Origin: JAUSIK01 sp964362915
GTDB taxonomy: Archaea; Nanobdellota; Nanobdellia; Pacearchaeales; GW2011-AR1
NCBI GenBank assembly: GCA_964362915.1
Contig: CAYIGH010000002.1
Coordinates: forward strand, 9,624-73,623
Length of the DNA stretch: 64,000 nucleotides
Reading direction: 5' to 3'
A model generated the notes under the pieces. That model did not search any database. It saw only the letters and a program-made list of their open reading frames with translations, and had not been told where the DNA came from. Positions 8,900 through 17,455 of this stretch are shown piece after piece. Position 1 is the first letter of the stretch. Each line of letters opens with the position of its first letter. The translations under genes and the position numbers were made by a program.

Positions 8900-9673
8900 A
8901 TGAGCAATGCTAAAACAGAGCTTATAGAAAAAATAAAAGAGAAAAAAGAGCTTTCCGGTTTAACCAATTCATTAATATCAGATATGCTGGAATCTTATTT
9001 AGAAAAATATAAGATTAACTTGGAGAATCTAAAAAATTCAGAAGCAAAAATAATTGTTAAAGATATCCGAAGAAGTCTAAGGGACATTGTTGGAAGATTT
9101 CAGAAGTCTATAAAAAAAAGAACGAATCTTTTAGAAATAGGAGATATCGAGACACTGTTAAAATCCCATTCTTCAACCTCAGAAAGATTAAGTTTTTATC
9201 CAAAATTAAAAAAATTAATTGATAAATTAAATGTAAAATCCATCTTAGATCTAGGTTGCGGTTTAAATCCAATCGCTTTAGCAGATAAAAATTTAGTTTA
9301 TTATGCTGCAGACGTAAAAGAAGACGATTTAGAATTAGTAAAGAGATTTTTTGAAAAGAATAATTTTCAAGGAAGAGTTTTTGTCTATAATTTAAGAAAA
9401 ATCTCCAATGATTTGCCAAATGCAGATTTATGTATTATCTTCAAAGTTTTGGATGTATTAGAAAAAAAACAGCACGGATTAGCAGAAAAAATCCTGAATT
9501 CTGCCAATTGCAAATATTTTCTAATAAGCTTTGCAACTAAAACCTTGTCCAGCAAGCCAATGAAATTTCCCGGAAGAAACTGGCTGGAGTCTATTTTAAA
9601 AAAATTCAATTACAAATATAAAATATTTAGCTCAGATAACGAAATATTCTATTTAATTAAAAAATCGAAATAA
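8900..9673 (+). CDS. FmrO/Rmt-like rRNA methyltransferase homologue
   Basis: 257 aa. An alpha-helical N-terminal half is followed by HSSTSERLSF (residues 90-99) and the SAM-binding motif ILDLGCGLNP (115-124). This order (H(S/A)ST.ER then a Rossmann methyltransferase with GCGxNP) is the signature of the FmrO/ArmA/Rmt family. Characterised members methylate 16S rRNA at G1405 and give aminoglycoside resistance. Whether this archaeal homologue has the same target is unknown. It stands alone between divergent pilin-like genes and a mobile element. Confidence 0.65.
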   Translation: MSNAKTELIEKIKEKKELSGLTNSLISDMLESYLEKYKINLENLKNSEAKIIVKDIRRSLRDIVGRFQKSIKKRTNLLEIGDIETLLKSHSSTSERLSFYPKLKKLIDKLNVKSILDLGCGLNPIALADKNLVYYAADVKEDDLELVKRFFEKNNFQGRVFVYNLRKISNDLPNADLCIIFKVLDVLEKKQHGLAEKILNSANCKYFLISFATKTLSSKPMKFPGRNWLESILKKFNYKYKIFSSDNEIFYLIKKSK

Positions 9674-9684
9674 ATTTCAGTCTC

Positions 9685-9720
9685 AATTAATAGTGAAAAA
9701 TCATCTGCAAAGCTTAAATA
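9685..9720 (+). promoter_or_regulatory. promoter with shared upstream element, copy 1
   Basis: AATTAATAGT at 9685-9694 and a TATA-like box GCTTAAATA at 9712-9720. Nearly the same block, at the same 27-nt spacing, precedes the gene at 28050 (27993-28028). See findings. Confidence 0.45.
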
Positions 9721-9742
9721 ATTCATAGTATATAATCTATAA

Positions 9743-9770
9743 AGGGTTAGCCTTTTTAGGTGCTAACCCT
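9743..9770 (+). repeat. hairpin 1 near the left end of the IS91-like element
   Basis: A 9-bp perfect stem AGGGTTAGC/GCTAACCCT with a 10-nt loop. It is either the end structure of the HUH element or a terminator for the methyltransferase gene. Confidence 0.6.
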
Positions 9771-9771
9771 A

Positions 9772-9796
9772 TGTTGTTTTTATTCACGAAACAACA
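9772..9796 (+). repeat. hairpin 2 near the left end of the IS91-like element
   Basis: An 8-bp perfect stem TGTTGTTT/AAACAACA with a 9-nt loop, 1 nt after hairpin 1. It lies inside the open frame that extends upstream of the transposase ATG. Confidence 0.55.
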
Positions 9797-9922
9797 CTAA
9801 GAATTAAAAAAGAGAAAGAAGATAAACCTTTTCTATCAGTAAAACAAGTCTTTGAATATCATTGGTTTAACTATAAACTGAATAATAATCCAAGAAAGAT
9901 AGAAATAGAAGAAGTTGAAAAG

Positions 9923-10921
9923 ATGCTTTCATGCAAAAAGAAGGCTTTTATTTGTTATTGTAAGAAATGCAATGATTATGAAATTGTAAAGCCAGGATGC
10001 AATTCCAGGCTTTGTTCTAATTGCGGTAAGAGATATACTGATCAGTGGGCGGATAGATTAGTAGATAAAATAGCCAGGAATATTGTTCATAGGCATTTTA
10101 CCTTTAGTTTACCGATAGAACTGAGAGAACCAATAAAGCAGAATCGATATTTGCAGAAAGTTATTTCTGATTCTGCTTATGAAACAATAAAGAAAATGTT
10201 TTCTAATTCTTTGAAGAGAGATGTTATTCCTGGAGTTATTGGAGTTGTTCATCCTTTTGGAAAATCATTGATATTCAATCCACATGTTCATTGTATTGTT
10301 ACAGAAGGAGGCTATGATAATCAAGGAAAGTTTATTTCTCTAGGAAAATACCTTTCTTATGATGCTTTTCATAAGAAATGGCAGTATGAAGTTTTAACTT
10401 CATTGAAGAAATATCTTCCTAAGGAATTTATCGATTTTCTCTTTGATAAATATCCTAATGGATTTGCTGCTTATTTAAAGCCAGAAAGAATATTATCTTC
10501 TAAAAAGTTAGCACAGTATATTGGAAGATATGTAAGACATCCAGCGATAGCAAATTCAAGAATAACTGCTTACAATGGAGAAGCAGTAAAATTCTATTAC
10601 AAGGATCATCAAGAACGAATCCACTATAAGATAATGTTAGCTGATGATTTTATCTCAGCTATTATTCAGCATATTCCTGACAAGAATTTCAGATTGGTGA
10701 GATATTATGGAGCATACGCAAGAAGAAAAAAGAATATTATTAAACAGTCAATTATAAGGCAGAAAATGTTGATAGAATTTGATAATAAAAGAGTATTTCA
10801 TTGCTCAAAGTGCAATGAAATAATGGAAATTGTTTTGTTTTGTGATAAACCTCCCCCTAAAGATATGTCGAAGATAAGCAATTGGATAGAAATGAATATG
10901 AAGAACTATTTGGAGCTATGA
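9923..10921 (+). CDS. IS91-family HUH transposase
   Basis: 332 aa from the first ATG. A Cys-rich zinc-binding region (C11/C13/C16 and C26/C31/C34) is followed by the FTFSLP strand, the HUH motif HVH at residues 121-123 (NPHVHCIVTEGG) and the tyrosine motif YIGRY (Y199, Y203) before RHP. These are the hallmarks of Y2 rolling-circle transposases of the IS91/IS801 type. The frame stays open about 155 bp upstream (to about 9766) and encodes a sequence typical of the family's N-terminus (FLSVKQVFEYHW), but has no ATG, GTG or TTG. The natural start is therefore lost or unusual. Confidence 0.85.
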   Translation: MLSCKKKAFICYCKKCNDYEIVKPGCNSRLCSNCGKRYTDQWADRLVDKIARNIVHRHFTFSLPIELREPIKQNRYLQKVISDSAYETIKKMFSNSLKRDVIPGVIGVVHPFGKSLIFNPHVHCIVTEGGYDNQGKFISLGKYLSYDAFHKKWQYEVLTSLKKYLPKEFIDFLFDKYPNGFAAYLKPERILSSKKLAQYIGRYVRHPAIANSRITAYNGEAVKFYYKDHQERIHYKIMLADDFISAIIQHIPDKNFRLVRYYGAYARRKKNIIKQSIIRQKMLIEFDNKRVFHCSKCNEIMEIVLFCDKPPPKDMSKISNWIEMNMKNYLEL

Positions 10922-11326
10922 GCGAAGCGAATTAACTTGTTCCAAATCTTCTCTTTTTGTGGATGCAACTTCCCATTCCTCCCAACCATTTTCATCAATA
11001 ATAACTGGTTTAAGAAAAATTAATCGTGGATTGTATGCAATTCTAACGGCCTCAGCTCTTAGATTGGTCTTATGCTCTGAATAAACAGCTATAAAAAAAT
11101 CATTGTTCCATTCCAAGTTTACTACTTTTTTATCTTTTTTTAGGTCAAGGAAAAAATTTCTTTTTTGTTTTTCTTCTCCTTGAATTATTCCAGAAGCTAT
11201 GAAATAGAGTTTGCCTTTTTCTTCATAGTGGTTTTGAGAATAGAAATATAATTTAACCTTATATTTCGCAGTACGTTCATTATAGATATTCCATTTTTCT
11301 CTAACTTTAATTTTTAATGTCCACAT
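10916..11326 (-). pseudogene. HTH_10/Bat-like transcription regulator, C-terminus lost at an IS insertion
   Basis: 136 aa. The N-terminal sensor region (MWTLKIKVREKW..., GEEKQKRNFFLDLKKDKKV, KPVIIDENGWEEWEVAS) fits the N-terminal half of archaeal HTH_10-type regulators, as I recall the family. The C-terminal helix-turn-helix is absent: after DLEQ the frame runs into NSLRS and stops inside the end of the IS91 transposase gene. I infer truncation by the insertion. A 10-bp palindrome lies just before the start codon, as expected for an autoregulated gene. Confidence 0.55.
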
Positions 11327-11336
11327 ACTAAATATA

Positions 11337-11346
11337 GGAATATTCC
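11337..11346. promoter_or_regulatory. palindromic operator candidate GGAATATTCC
   Basis: A perfect 10-bp palindrome, flanked by further imperfect symmetry (TATA/GATA). It lies between the TATA-like box (TTTAAATATC, minus strand) and the ATG at 11326 of the truncated regulator. Confidence 0.4.
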
Positions 11347-11433
11347 GATATTTAAAACTTCTTCTTTTTTAGAAAAAAAGAAGCAAATCTCGCTCACCGA
11401 AAGTTATAAAAACTTGAAAGATATATGATCTCT

Positions 11434-11589
11434 ATGGAAATGATAAGCATACGAAAAGACGAATACGAAAGAATGAAAGCACAAGTAGCAATGCTCAGAG
11501 AGTTGGAAAAGATTGATTTTGACTTATTAAGGCAGTTCAAACAAAGTTTAGAAGATGTAAAGGCAGGCAGAATAAGAAGAGTTGCTTAA
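11434..11589 (+). CDS. RelB-like antitoxin, small
   Basis: 51 aa, MEMISIRKDEYERMKAQ... ending SLEDVKAGRIRRVA, a typical short antitoxin with a charged helical body and the KAGRIRRV tail seen in archaeal RelB-type antitoxins. A TATA-like box (GTTATAAAAAC) lies about 25 nt upstream. A second ATG two codons in is also possible. Unlike normal type II modules, it converges on its presumed toxin: the stop codons overlap. Confidence 0.65.
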   Translation: MEMISIRKDEYERMKAQVAMLRELEKIDFDLLRQFKQSLEDVKAGRIRRVA

Positions 11590-11903
11590 TTATGCCCTAT
11601 TAGTCTTTCTAAATATATTCTATATTCATCAAAATAATCAATAATGTGGTTGATAGTTGCTTGTTGGTCTTTTTTGCCACTTATTGCAACAATGAGGACT
11701 GATTGTAAATCATCATAAACTAAAAAATAAACTCTCTTTTCTCTAAGTCGTTTTTCCCTTAAATTTCTATATCTCAATTGGTCACTTGTATAGGGATTAT
11801 CCCTAATTTTAAGAAACATTTTTTGGATGATTTCTTGATCGTCTTTTGGTAATTTCTCAATCTCTTTGTCAAAACTTTCAGTTGTATAAACACTATAAGC
11901 CAT
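11586..11903 (-). CDS. RelE/ParE-family toxin
   Basis: 105 aa. MAYSVYTTESFDKEIEKLP, the NPYTSDQLRYRNLREKRL segment and VYFLVYDD are the standard RelE-fold layout (N-terminal helices, then a beta-sheet with basic residues). Such toxins act as ribosome-dependent mRNA endonucleases or gyrase poisons; which one cannot be told here. The gene has its own upstream AT-rich promoter and lies tail-to-tail with the antitoxin at 11434-11589, overlapping by 4 bp. Confidence 0.75.
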   Translation of the reverse strand: MAYSVYTTESFDKEIEKLPKDDQEIIQKMFLKIRDNPYTSDQLRYRNLREKRLREKRVYFLVYDDLQSVLIVAISGKKDQQATINHIIDYFDEYRIYLERLIGHN

Positions 11904-12000
11904 AATTCTAAAAAGAAAATGAACATTAAAAACTCTTCTTTTAGAAAAAAAGGAACAAAAAAACGAGCGGGCAATCTCTCACGATACTGATAGAAAGCTG

Positions 12001-12978
12001 TTGCTTTCCCACCACCAAGGTTTTTGGCTACTTCTCCGATTTTTAATAAAAATCTCGACTGCTCCAAGTGTTCGCAGGGACTTAACAAGGGTTAAAAGAT
12101 TCCAGCTTCGCTCTACCGCTCGCTTCCATCCAAATTTTTCTCTTAATTTACAAAATCAAGTTTGGAGAAAAACTTCTTTTACCCCCAACGTTAAAGTGCT
12201 TAATTCTAGTAATGATGGTCTTATCATAGACATTGGTGATGCAATTGATTGGTGTAGAATTAATGCTAGTGCAGATGTTATTAGCATCAGCATTGGAGAT
12301 AAACAAAATCATCCAGGAGCATCTGCTTGTCCAACATTAATAGATAATAGTATAAACGATGCTTATAATGTAAATATTCCAATTATTGTGGCATCTGGAA
12401 ATGAGCAATATATCACTGGAATGAATTATCCTGCATGTTCTCCCAATGTTATTTCTGTTGGTGCGACAACAAAATCAGATGATATTGCAACATTTACGAA
12501 TCGTCCAGTAGATTTAGATTTACTTGCGCCGGGACAATCGATTATCTCAACAAGATGGAAAGCTAACCAACTAACTCAGGGTTGTACAGCATTAAATAAC
12601 GAATTTATGATTTGTTCTGGAACTTCGCAAGCAGCTCCTCACGTTGCAGGTGCAGTCGCCTTGCTTTTGGAACGAGAGCCTAGTTTAACTCCCGCCCAAA
12701 TTAGACAGAAGTTAAGAGATACAGCTAAAAATATAAGTTCGTGGAAAAGAATTGATGTTTTAGAAGCAATCAATAGTTTATGCACATGCACGGCATGGAG
12801 CGCTGGAAGCTGCGGGGCAGCTGGTGGATGCTCAACTAACGAGAGGAAATATACGAGAACATGCAGTCCTTCTGCATGTGATGTTGAATCAGAATGTAGG
12901 CCTGATTTAAGTTGTTCGCCTTCTGGTAGTTCTGGAGCAGAGATTACTGTATGCGCAGCGGATGTAATTATACTGTAA
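12001..12978 (+). pseudogene. subtilisin-like (S8) protease fragment
   Basis: The recognisable part begins near 12180 (PNVKVLN...). It contains the oxyanion Asn motif (VASGN) and the catalytic Ser motif GTSQAAPHVAGAVALL near residue 207 of the frame. The catalytic Asp and His regions that should precede it are missing. The first 60 or so residues of the open frame are unrelated and GC-richer, so the 5' part was replaced by a rearrangement. The protease domain is followed by a Cys-rich linker and then a frameshift into the beta-helix frame at about 12957. It cannot be an active protease as it stands. Confidence 0.7.
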
Positions 12979-14405
12979 TACAAACTGCTGTAAGAAATTC
13001 TAAAGCCAGTGATAAAATTATAGTAAATGATAGTGCAACTTACAATGAAAATATTGTTATGAATGCGACTACTGCTTTTTCATTAGAATGTAGAAAAGGA
13101 GCAAAAATTAGCGGTTCTACTGGCAAAGGAATTTTTCTTAATAGGGTTGATGGGCCCCATGTTTCTGGATGTCGGATAGACGGATATATTTATGGGATTT
13201 ATATCAATTCGAGCTATGGAGTAATTCAAAATAATACTCTATTTAATAATGGCGAGGGCATTTATTTGGATATGAATGTTGTTGATAATGATATATTAGA
13301 AAATATTATAAATAGTAGTAGTAATTATGGAATTAGATTTTTTACAACTAGCTGGGCCAATAGCGGCATAGCAAATAATATTGAAGGAAACACACTAAAG
13401 AATAATTTTGAAAAAGGAATTTGGGTTGATTATGGATTGAGAAATATCCTTAAGGGAAATAATATCTCTGGGAGCACCCATCCTGATGCTTATGGGATTC
13501 ATATTCAGGGGCATAATACGAATGCCGACTTTACAACTACTAATAGCAATACAATTTTTAATAATCCTCTTGGATTTTTTATTGACGACTCTAATAATAA
13601 CAATGCTAATAATAATGTTTTTTGCCCTTCAAACACGAATTATGATATAGATGTTTTTTCTAGTAGCGGGGTAAGCGGAGATAATAATAGATGTGAAAAA
13701 CCTGGAAGTTGGAATGATGCGGGAACAATTGGATGTAGTTTCTTTTGTGACAATCCTCCAAATGTAATTCTACTTGATCCATTGGATAATTCAGTTGATG
13801 GAAATGGAAATGTTGATTTTGTATGCTATGCAGAAGATAATTATAAATTAGTTAACATAACGTTATATCATAACATTAGTGGAACATGGCAGGCGAATCA
13901 AACGAAAAGTATTAGTGGAACTACTAATATTTCTACATTTTCCATAAATAACATTCCTGACGGAAAAGTTTTTGGCTGGAATTGCTTTGCTTCTGATAAT
14001 ATGTCCAGAGCAAGTTTTGCCCCTAATAATTTTAGTATTAATATAAGTATTATTCCAAACGATACTCATAAATTCTTAATAAAAAACGTTTTTGGAACAA
14101 ATATAGCATGGTTTGGCAACTTAGGCAATGTTGTTTTGAAAGGGGGATGTGTCGCGCAATCTGCATGCACAGCATCTTCTAATTCATTTATTATTGCTAA
14201 TAATAGTGATAGCACAGTTGCCTATATTAATTCAACTGGAGATTTATGTGTTGAGAGGGGAGATTGTACTGATTTATCTGCAAGTTGCAATCCAACAAGG
14301 AATGCATTTATTATTAAAGATTCTTCTGATAAGAATGTCAGTTATATTGACTTCAATGGAGATTTATGCTTAACAGGGAGATTATATCAAAATTCAAATC
14401 CATAA
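12951..14405 (+). CDS. right-handed beta-helix surface protein, out of frame with the subtilase part
   Basis: 484 aa. Many NNT/NNI-type coils (IQNNTLFNNGEGIYLD, IEGNTLKNNFEKGIWV) identify a NosD/pectate-lyase-like parallel beta-helix (residues 30-230). An Ig-like region and two Cys-containing repeats ending GDLC follow. The upstream frame ends ...EITVCAA and this frame starts ...SGCNYTVIQTAV. Adding one A at about 12957 would restore EITVCASGCNYTVIQTAV, the usual start of such helices, so both frames were one protein. Likely a surface adhesin or glycan-binding protein. Confidence 0.65.
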   Translation: MRSGCNYTVIQTAVRNSKASDKIIVNDSATYNENIVMNATTAFSLECRKGAKISGSTGKGIFLNRVDGPHVSGCRIDGYIYGIYINSSYGVIQNNTLFNNGEGIYLDMNVVDNDILENIINSSSNYGIRFFTTSWANSGIANNIEGNTLKNNFEKGIWVDYGLRNILKGNNISGSTHPDAYGIHIQGHNTNADFTTTNSNTIFNNPLGFFIDDSNNNNANNNVFCPSNTNYDIDVFSSSGVSGDNNRCEKPGSWNDAGTIGCSFFCDNPPNVILLDPLDNSVDGNGNVDFVCYAEDNYKLVNITLYHNISGTWQANQTKSISGTTNISTFSINNIPDGKVFGWNCFASDNMSRASFAPNNFSINISIIPNDTHKFLIKNVFGTNIAWFGNLGNVVLKGGCVAQSACTASSNSFIIANNSDSTVAYINSTGDLCVERGDCTDLSASCNPTRNAFIIKDSSDKNVSYIDFNGDLCLTGRLYQNSNP

Positions 14406-14490
14406 ATTTAAAAAGATAAAATATCATATAAATAAAGGAATAAAAAAGATAGGATCTTGGCTTTTGGAGTTACCAAAAAATAAATTCTTT

Positions 14491-15072
14491 ATGTTATCTC
14501 TTATTTTTATTGTGACTTCATTAATTGTTGTTTTTGCAGGAAATGTTATTGTTAAAGAAGGAGAACTTACAGCTGAATCTTCAGTGAATATAAAAGGTGA
14601 TTTGACAGTAGAAAACAGTTCTAGCCACTCTTATGATATTATTCTTAAGAACAATAATAGCGATTCTGGTAACATAAGATTACAACAGAATAAGAACTTT
14701 CGTTTTTTCACACCAAAATCATTTGAAATATCCTCTACCGACACGACAACTTCTTCTATAACTGGGAGCTTTTATAAGAATTCTAATACTAATAGAACAG
14801 GAGACACAAAACTAAGGGTTTATGGTGATGGTACTGGAAACGAATACCTCGAGGTATATCATGATGGTTTTGATGGAAGAATAGAAAGTGCGAGTGGAGA
14901 CCTGCAGATAAGTGCAAACTCTAGTAAAGTAGGTATTGGAGTAACAAACCCAAGCACAGAATTAGAAGTTGCAGGGAATGTTACTATAACTAATTTAGCA
15001 GGCAGTGGCAATGCTTATGTATGTGTTAATTCTAACGGAAAATTGTATAGAAGTTCTAGTGCGTGCATATAA
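14491..15072 (+). CDS. secreted tail-fibre-like surface protein
   Basis: About 193 aa from the ATG at 14491 (MLSLIFIVTSLIVVFAG), which begins at the signal peptide. A TTG at 14464 would add nine residues. The protein has repeated 'NI.LQQN', 'G.LQISANSSKVGIGVTNP' and 'LEVAGNVTITNLAG' motifs, the same stalk-type signature as the protein at 592-1368. The C-terminus has a small Cys pair (YVCV, SSACI). A TATA-like box (CATATAAATA) lies near 14425. It lies just downstream of the beta-helix gene on the same strand. Confidence 0.6.
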   Translation: MLSLIFIVTSLIVVFAGNVIVKEGELTAESSVNIKGDLTVENSSSHSYDIILKNNNSDSGNIRLQQNKNFRFFTPKSFEISSTDTTTSSITGSFYKNSNTNRTGDTKLRVYGDGTGNEYLEVYHDGFDGRIESASGDLQISANSSKVGIGVTNPSTELEVAGNVTITNLAGSGNAYVCVNSNGKLYRSSSACI

Positions 15073-15279
15073 ATACCATATTAATTATAGCGATCTTTAT
15101 TCTGAAAAAAATATCCTATGCTCTTGCCACAAGAATAAAGCTAAAACCATATTATGCTTCTTGTTAGAGAAGTCAGACTTCGCGCGTCTTACTTTTTCCC
15201 TTGGTTATGGCAGGGTAATTTTAGTTTCTGGCGAAGCCACTATGAAAGATTAAAAGAATTCTAAACCAAAGAAAATAAT
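15073..15279. other. intergenic, nothing identified
   Basis: About 200 bp between convergent genes. The short frames here look like chance, and no RNA gene is seen. Confidence 0.5.
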
Positions 15280-16149
15280 TTAGCCCAAAAACAGATTAGC
15301 CCCAGTAGAAACTAAAAATGCCGTCACAGCAAGTATAAAAGAATGTTTAATACCTGCTTTTATATTGCCTTCAGCAAGCTTGCCGATAGTCATCCCTGCC
15401 AAAAATCCCTGCGCTATTAAAAGAAATAAGAAAGGCCTGCCTAGTTGCTGTGCATTAAAGCCATCTTCAGAAGCTGCTTCAGCAGCCGGTATAGAAGTAA
15501 GATCGTCCAAAGTAAAATCTCCTAAGCTCCCAGCGCTTCCTGCAAGAGGGAGAATATGAAATTGCATAATAAGCATAATCCCAATAAATATAAAAAATAT
15601 TATATATCCTTGCACAACAAGACTATATACAGCAGCCCTTCTTTCTTTCTTTAATTTATCAGCTTCATATATAGACTTTGCAACAGATTCCAGAATATAG
15701 TCAATCTCACCCCCTGCCCTTTCAGCTTCTCTTATTAATGCAACAGCTCTTTTAACTACACTGCTTCCCACATCTTCAGCAAAAGTCTCCAGCGCTTTCC
15801 CAACAGGAATCCCTAAAGAAATTTGATTAGCTAATTTTTCAACATGAGGGGTTAATTCGCCATAATTCTTCTTTTTTATATTAACAATGCTCTTGCTTAC
15901 AGGCGTGCCAGTAGCGACACTTTCTGCCAAATTTCGAGAGAATTCTAAAAACATCTCTGTTATTCCTTGTTCCTTTTTATTTTCTAGAACAATTCCTATA
16001 ACAAAAGGAAGAAATAAAATAGTAATAGATATCCCAAACAAAAACAAAAGCAAATTTAAATCTCTTCTTATTGCATAATAAACCACGTCTATTATTAGGA
16101 ATACAACTGCGGAAATTATACCAAACCAATGCATTCTTTTAAGTCCCAT
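15280..16149 (-). CDS. type IV pilus assembly membrane protein (T2SSF/TadC-like)
   Basis: 289 aa. Two N-terminal membrane spans (residues 8-27, 32-54), a GspF-type cytoplasmic domain (EFSRNLAESVATGTPVSKSI ... GGEIDYILESVA) and C-terminal spans. It is the last gene of the minus-strand pilus operon, 1 nt after the second GspF-like gene. Proteins of this family form the inner-membrane platform that pairs with the assembly ATPase. The GG-E-DYILES segment is well conserved. Confidence 0.8.
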   Translation of the reverse strand: MGLKRMHWFGIISAVVFLIIDVVYYAIRRDLNLLLFLFGISITILFLPFVIGIVLENKKEQGITEMFLEFSRNLAESVATGTPVSKSIVNIKKKNYGELTPHVEKLANQISLGIPVGKALETFAEDVGSSVVKRAVALIREAERAGGEIDYILESVAKSIYEADKLKKERRAAVYSLVVQGYIIFFIFIGIMLIMQFHILPLAGSAGSLGDFTLDDLTSIPAAEAASEDGFNAQQLGRPFLFLLIAQGFLAGMTIGKLAEGNIKAGIKHSFILAVTAFLVSTGANLFLG

Positions 16150-16150
16150 T

Positions 16151-17455
16151 TTAGTATGAAGGCTGATTTAAATGAACGAATATAAGAAATACAATGTTTA
16201 TAGCACTTATGACAGAAATAATTAATAAAGTTAGCTGTCCTGTCGATAGCCCAATATCAAAATTTCCCAAAGTAAGCATAATCAGAAGCAGCATTAGTAT
16301 CATTGGAGCCGCAATCACTACGCTGATATAAATATCCATAAAAGTTTCAGCAGTTTTAGAATATTTCTGTCTTTCCAGGCGATAATCTGCTAATAAAGTT
16401 TCAGACCTCTTATTAAAAAACTCACTAAGGTCTCCGCCAGAAGTTATTGTTGTAGACAAGCCAGAAAACAATTCAGCAAGTTTTATGCTAGATGTCGTAG
16501 CAGCAGCATTATTCAATGCAGTAACTAGATCATATCCATACAAATTAATTTGGTTTAGAACCTTCCTTATCTCCTTTCTCAGATGAGGATACTCCTTACT
16601 TAGCCCAATTATTCTAAAGATCTCACTAGGTTGAATTCCAGATCCAGAAATAGCGCTCATATGGATTACAGCAAATGCCAATTCCTGATTTATTCTTTTA
16701 GCAAGAGATTTTTTTTCACTTACAGGATAATAGTAAAGAATTGTAAAAACAAGCAATGGAATAATGAGGGGGATCCAAAATATCTGAAATAGCCTATTTA
16801 AATAATTTCCCTCATAAAGAGTAAATATCGGCCAGCTTAAGCCAATATTAAAGAAAAATAATAGAGAAGTAATAACTAAAGAGACAATTATAGAAAAAAA
16901 TACAGTAGTATATATTAGTGCAACATATGACCGAGATAAAATATCTATATTTGCTTTTTGCAACTCTTTTGCAAGTTTTTTATAGTGCCCCTTATTAATT
17001 GCTTTTAGAGCCCTATTCCAGAACATTTTATTGGATAACTTTAAATAACCTCTAGCAGCCTTAAACTCAGTATATTCTTCTTTAATTTGATGTCCTCTTT
17101 TTCTCAGTCTTTTTATATACATCTCTCTAATGCTTAATTCTTTAAGTAGCAGCTTCTTTTCTTTAGAAGGAATAGTTATATGAAATTGACCTTCACTTCT
17201 CGCAAAATTTATTCTTTCTAATTTCTTTGTATATGAAGACCCTCCAGAAGCCTGATCCTTATCAAAAGATATTTCATTTAATAGAGCAGGAATAGAATCA
17301 TTTACAATTCGCATGCTTTCCCTAAGAGAACTAATTGCATTCATCAATAATTGTCTTTCTGTCGCTCCAGCAGAATCCAATTTCTCTGTATATATAGAAA
17401 TTTCTCTAAGCATGCTAATTTCACTATCTATATTTTTCTTTATGTCCTCAATCAT
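16151..17455 (-). CDS. type IV pilus assembly membrane protein (T2SSF/FlaJ-like)
   Basis: About 434 aa. A long N-terminal cytoplasmic helical region (about 170 residues) precedes membrane spans and a GspF domain (MSAISGSGIQPSEIFRIIG; TTITSGGDLSEFF). I place the start at the ATG at 17455 because it forms an ATGA overlap with the small gene upstream; the longer frame would need a GTG inside that gene. It forms the membrane platform together with 15280-16149. Two GspF proteins in tandem are usual for archaeal Tad-like pili. Confidence 0.8.
   Translation of the reverse strand: MIEDIKKNIDSEISMLREISIYTEKLDSAGATERQLLMNAISSLRESMRIVNDSIPALLNEISFDKDQASGGSSYTKKLERINFARSEGQFHITIPSKEKKLLLKELSIREMYIKRLRKRGHQIKEEYTEFKAARGYLKLSNKMFWNRALKAINKGHYKKLAKELQKANIDILSRSYVALIYTTVFFSIIVSLVITSLLFFFNIGLSWPIFTLYEGNYLNRLFQIFWIPLIIPLLVFTILYYYPVSEKKSLAKRINQELAFAVIHMSAISGSGIQPSEIFRIIGLSKEYPHLRKEIRKVLNQINLYGYDLVTALNNAAATTSSIKLAELFSGLSTTITSGGDLSEFFNKRSETLLADYRLERQKYSKTAETFMDIYISVVIAAPMILMLLLIMLTLGNFDIGLSTGQLTLLIISVISAINIVFLIFVHLNQPSY

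Larger units (their letters stand above)
9743..10935 (+). mobile_element. IS91-family (HUH, rolling-circle) insertion sequence
   Basis: Contains an intact-looking IS91-type transposase. The left end is placed at the tandem hairpins and the right end at about 10935, where a truncated regulator gene begins. That junction reads GAACAAG on the minus strand (10936-10942), containing both GAAC and CAAG, the tetranucleotides known as IS91 targets. Borders are approximate because no second copy is in the window. Confidence 0.55.

Noticed and set aside
11774..12088. 104-aa minus-strand frame upstream of the toxin
   Set aside because: Mostly antisense or out of frame to the RelE-like gene. A short part (KIGEVAKNLGGGKATAFYQY) looks protein-like but I could not identify it.
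15005..15253. 82-aa frame after the surface protein
   Set aside because: Overlaps a clear gene in another frame and has poor protein-like composition.
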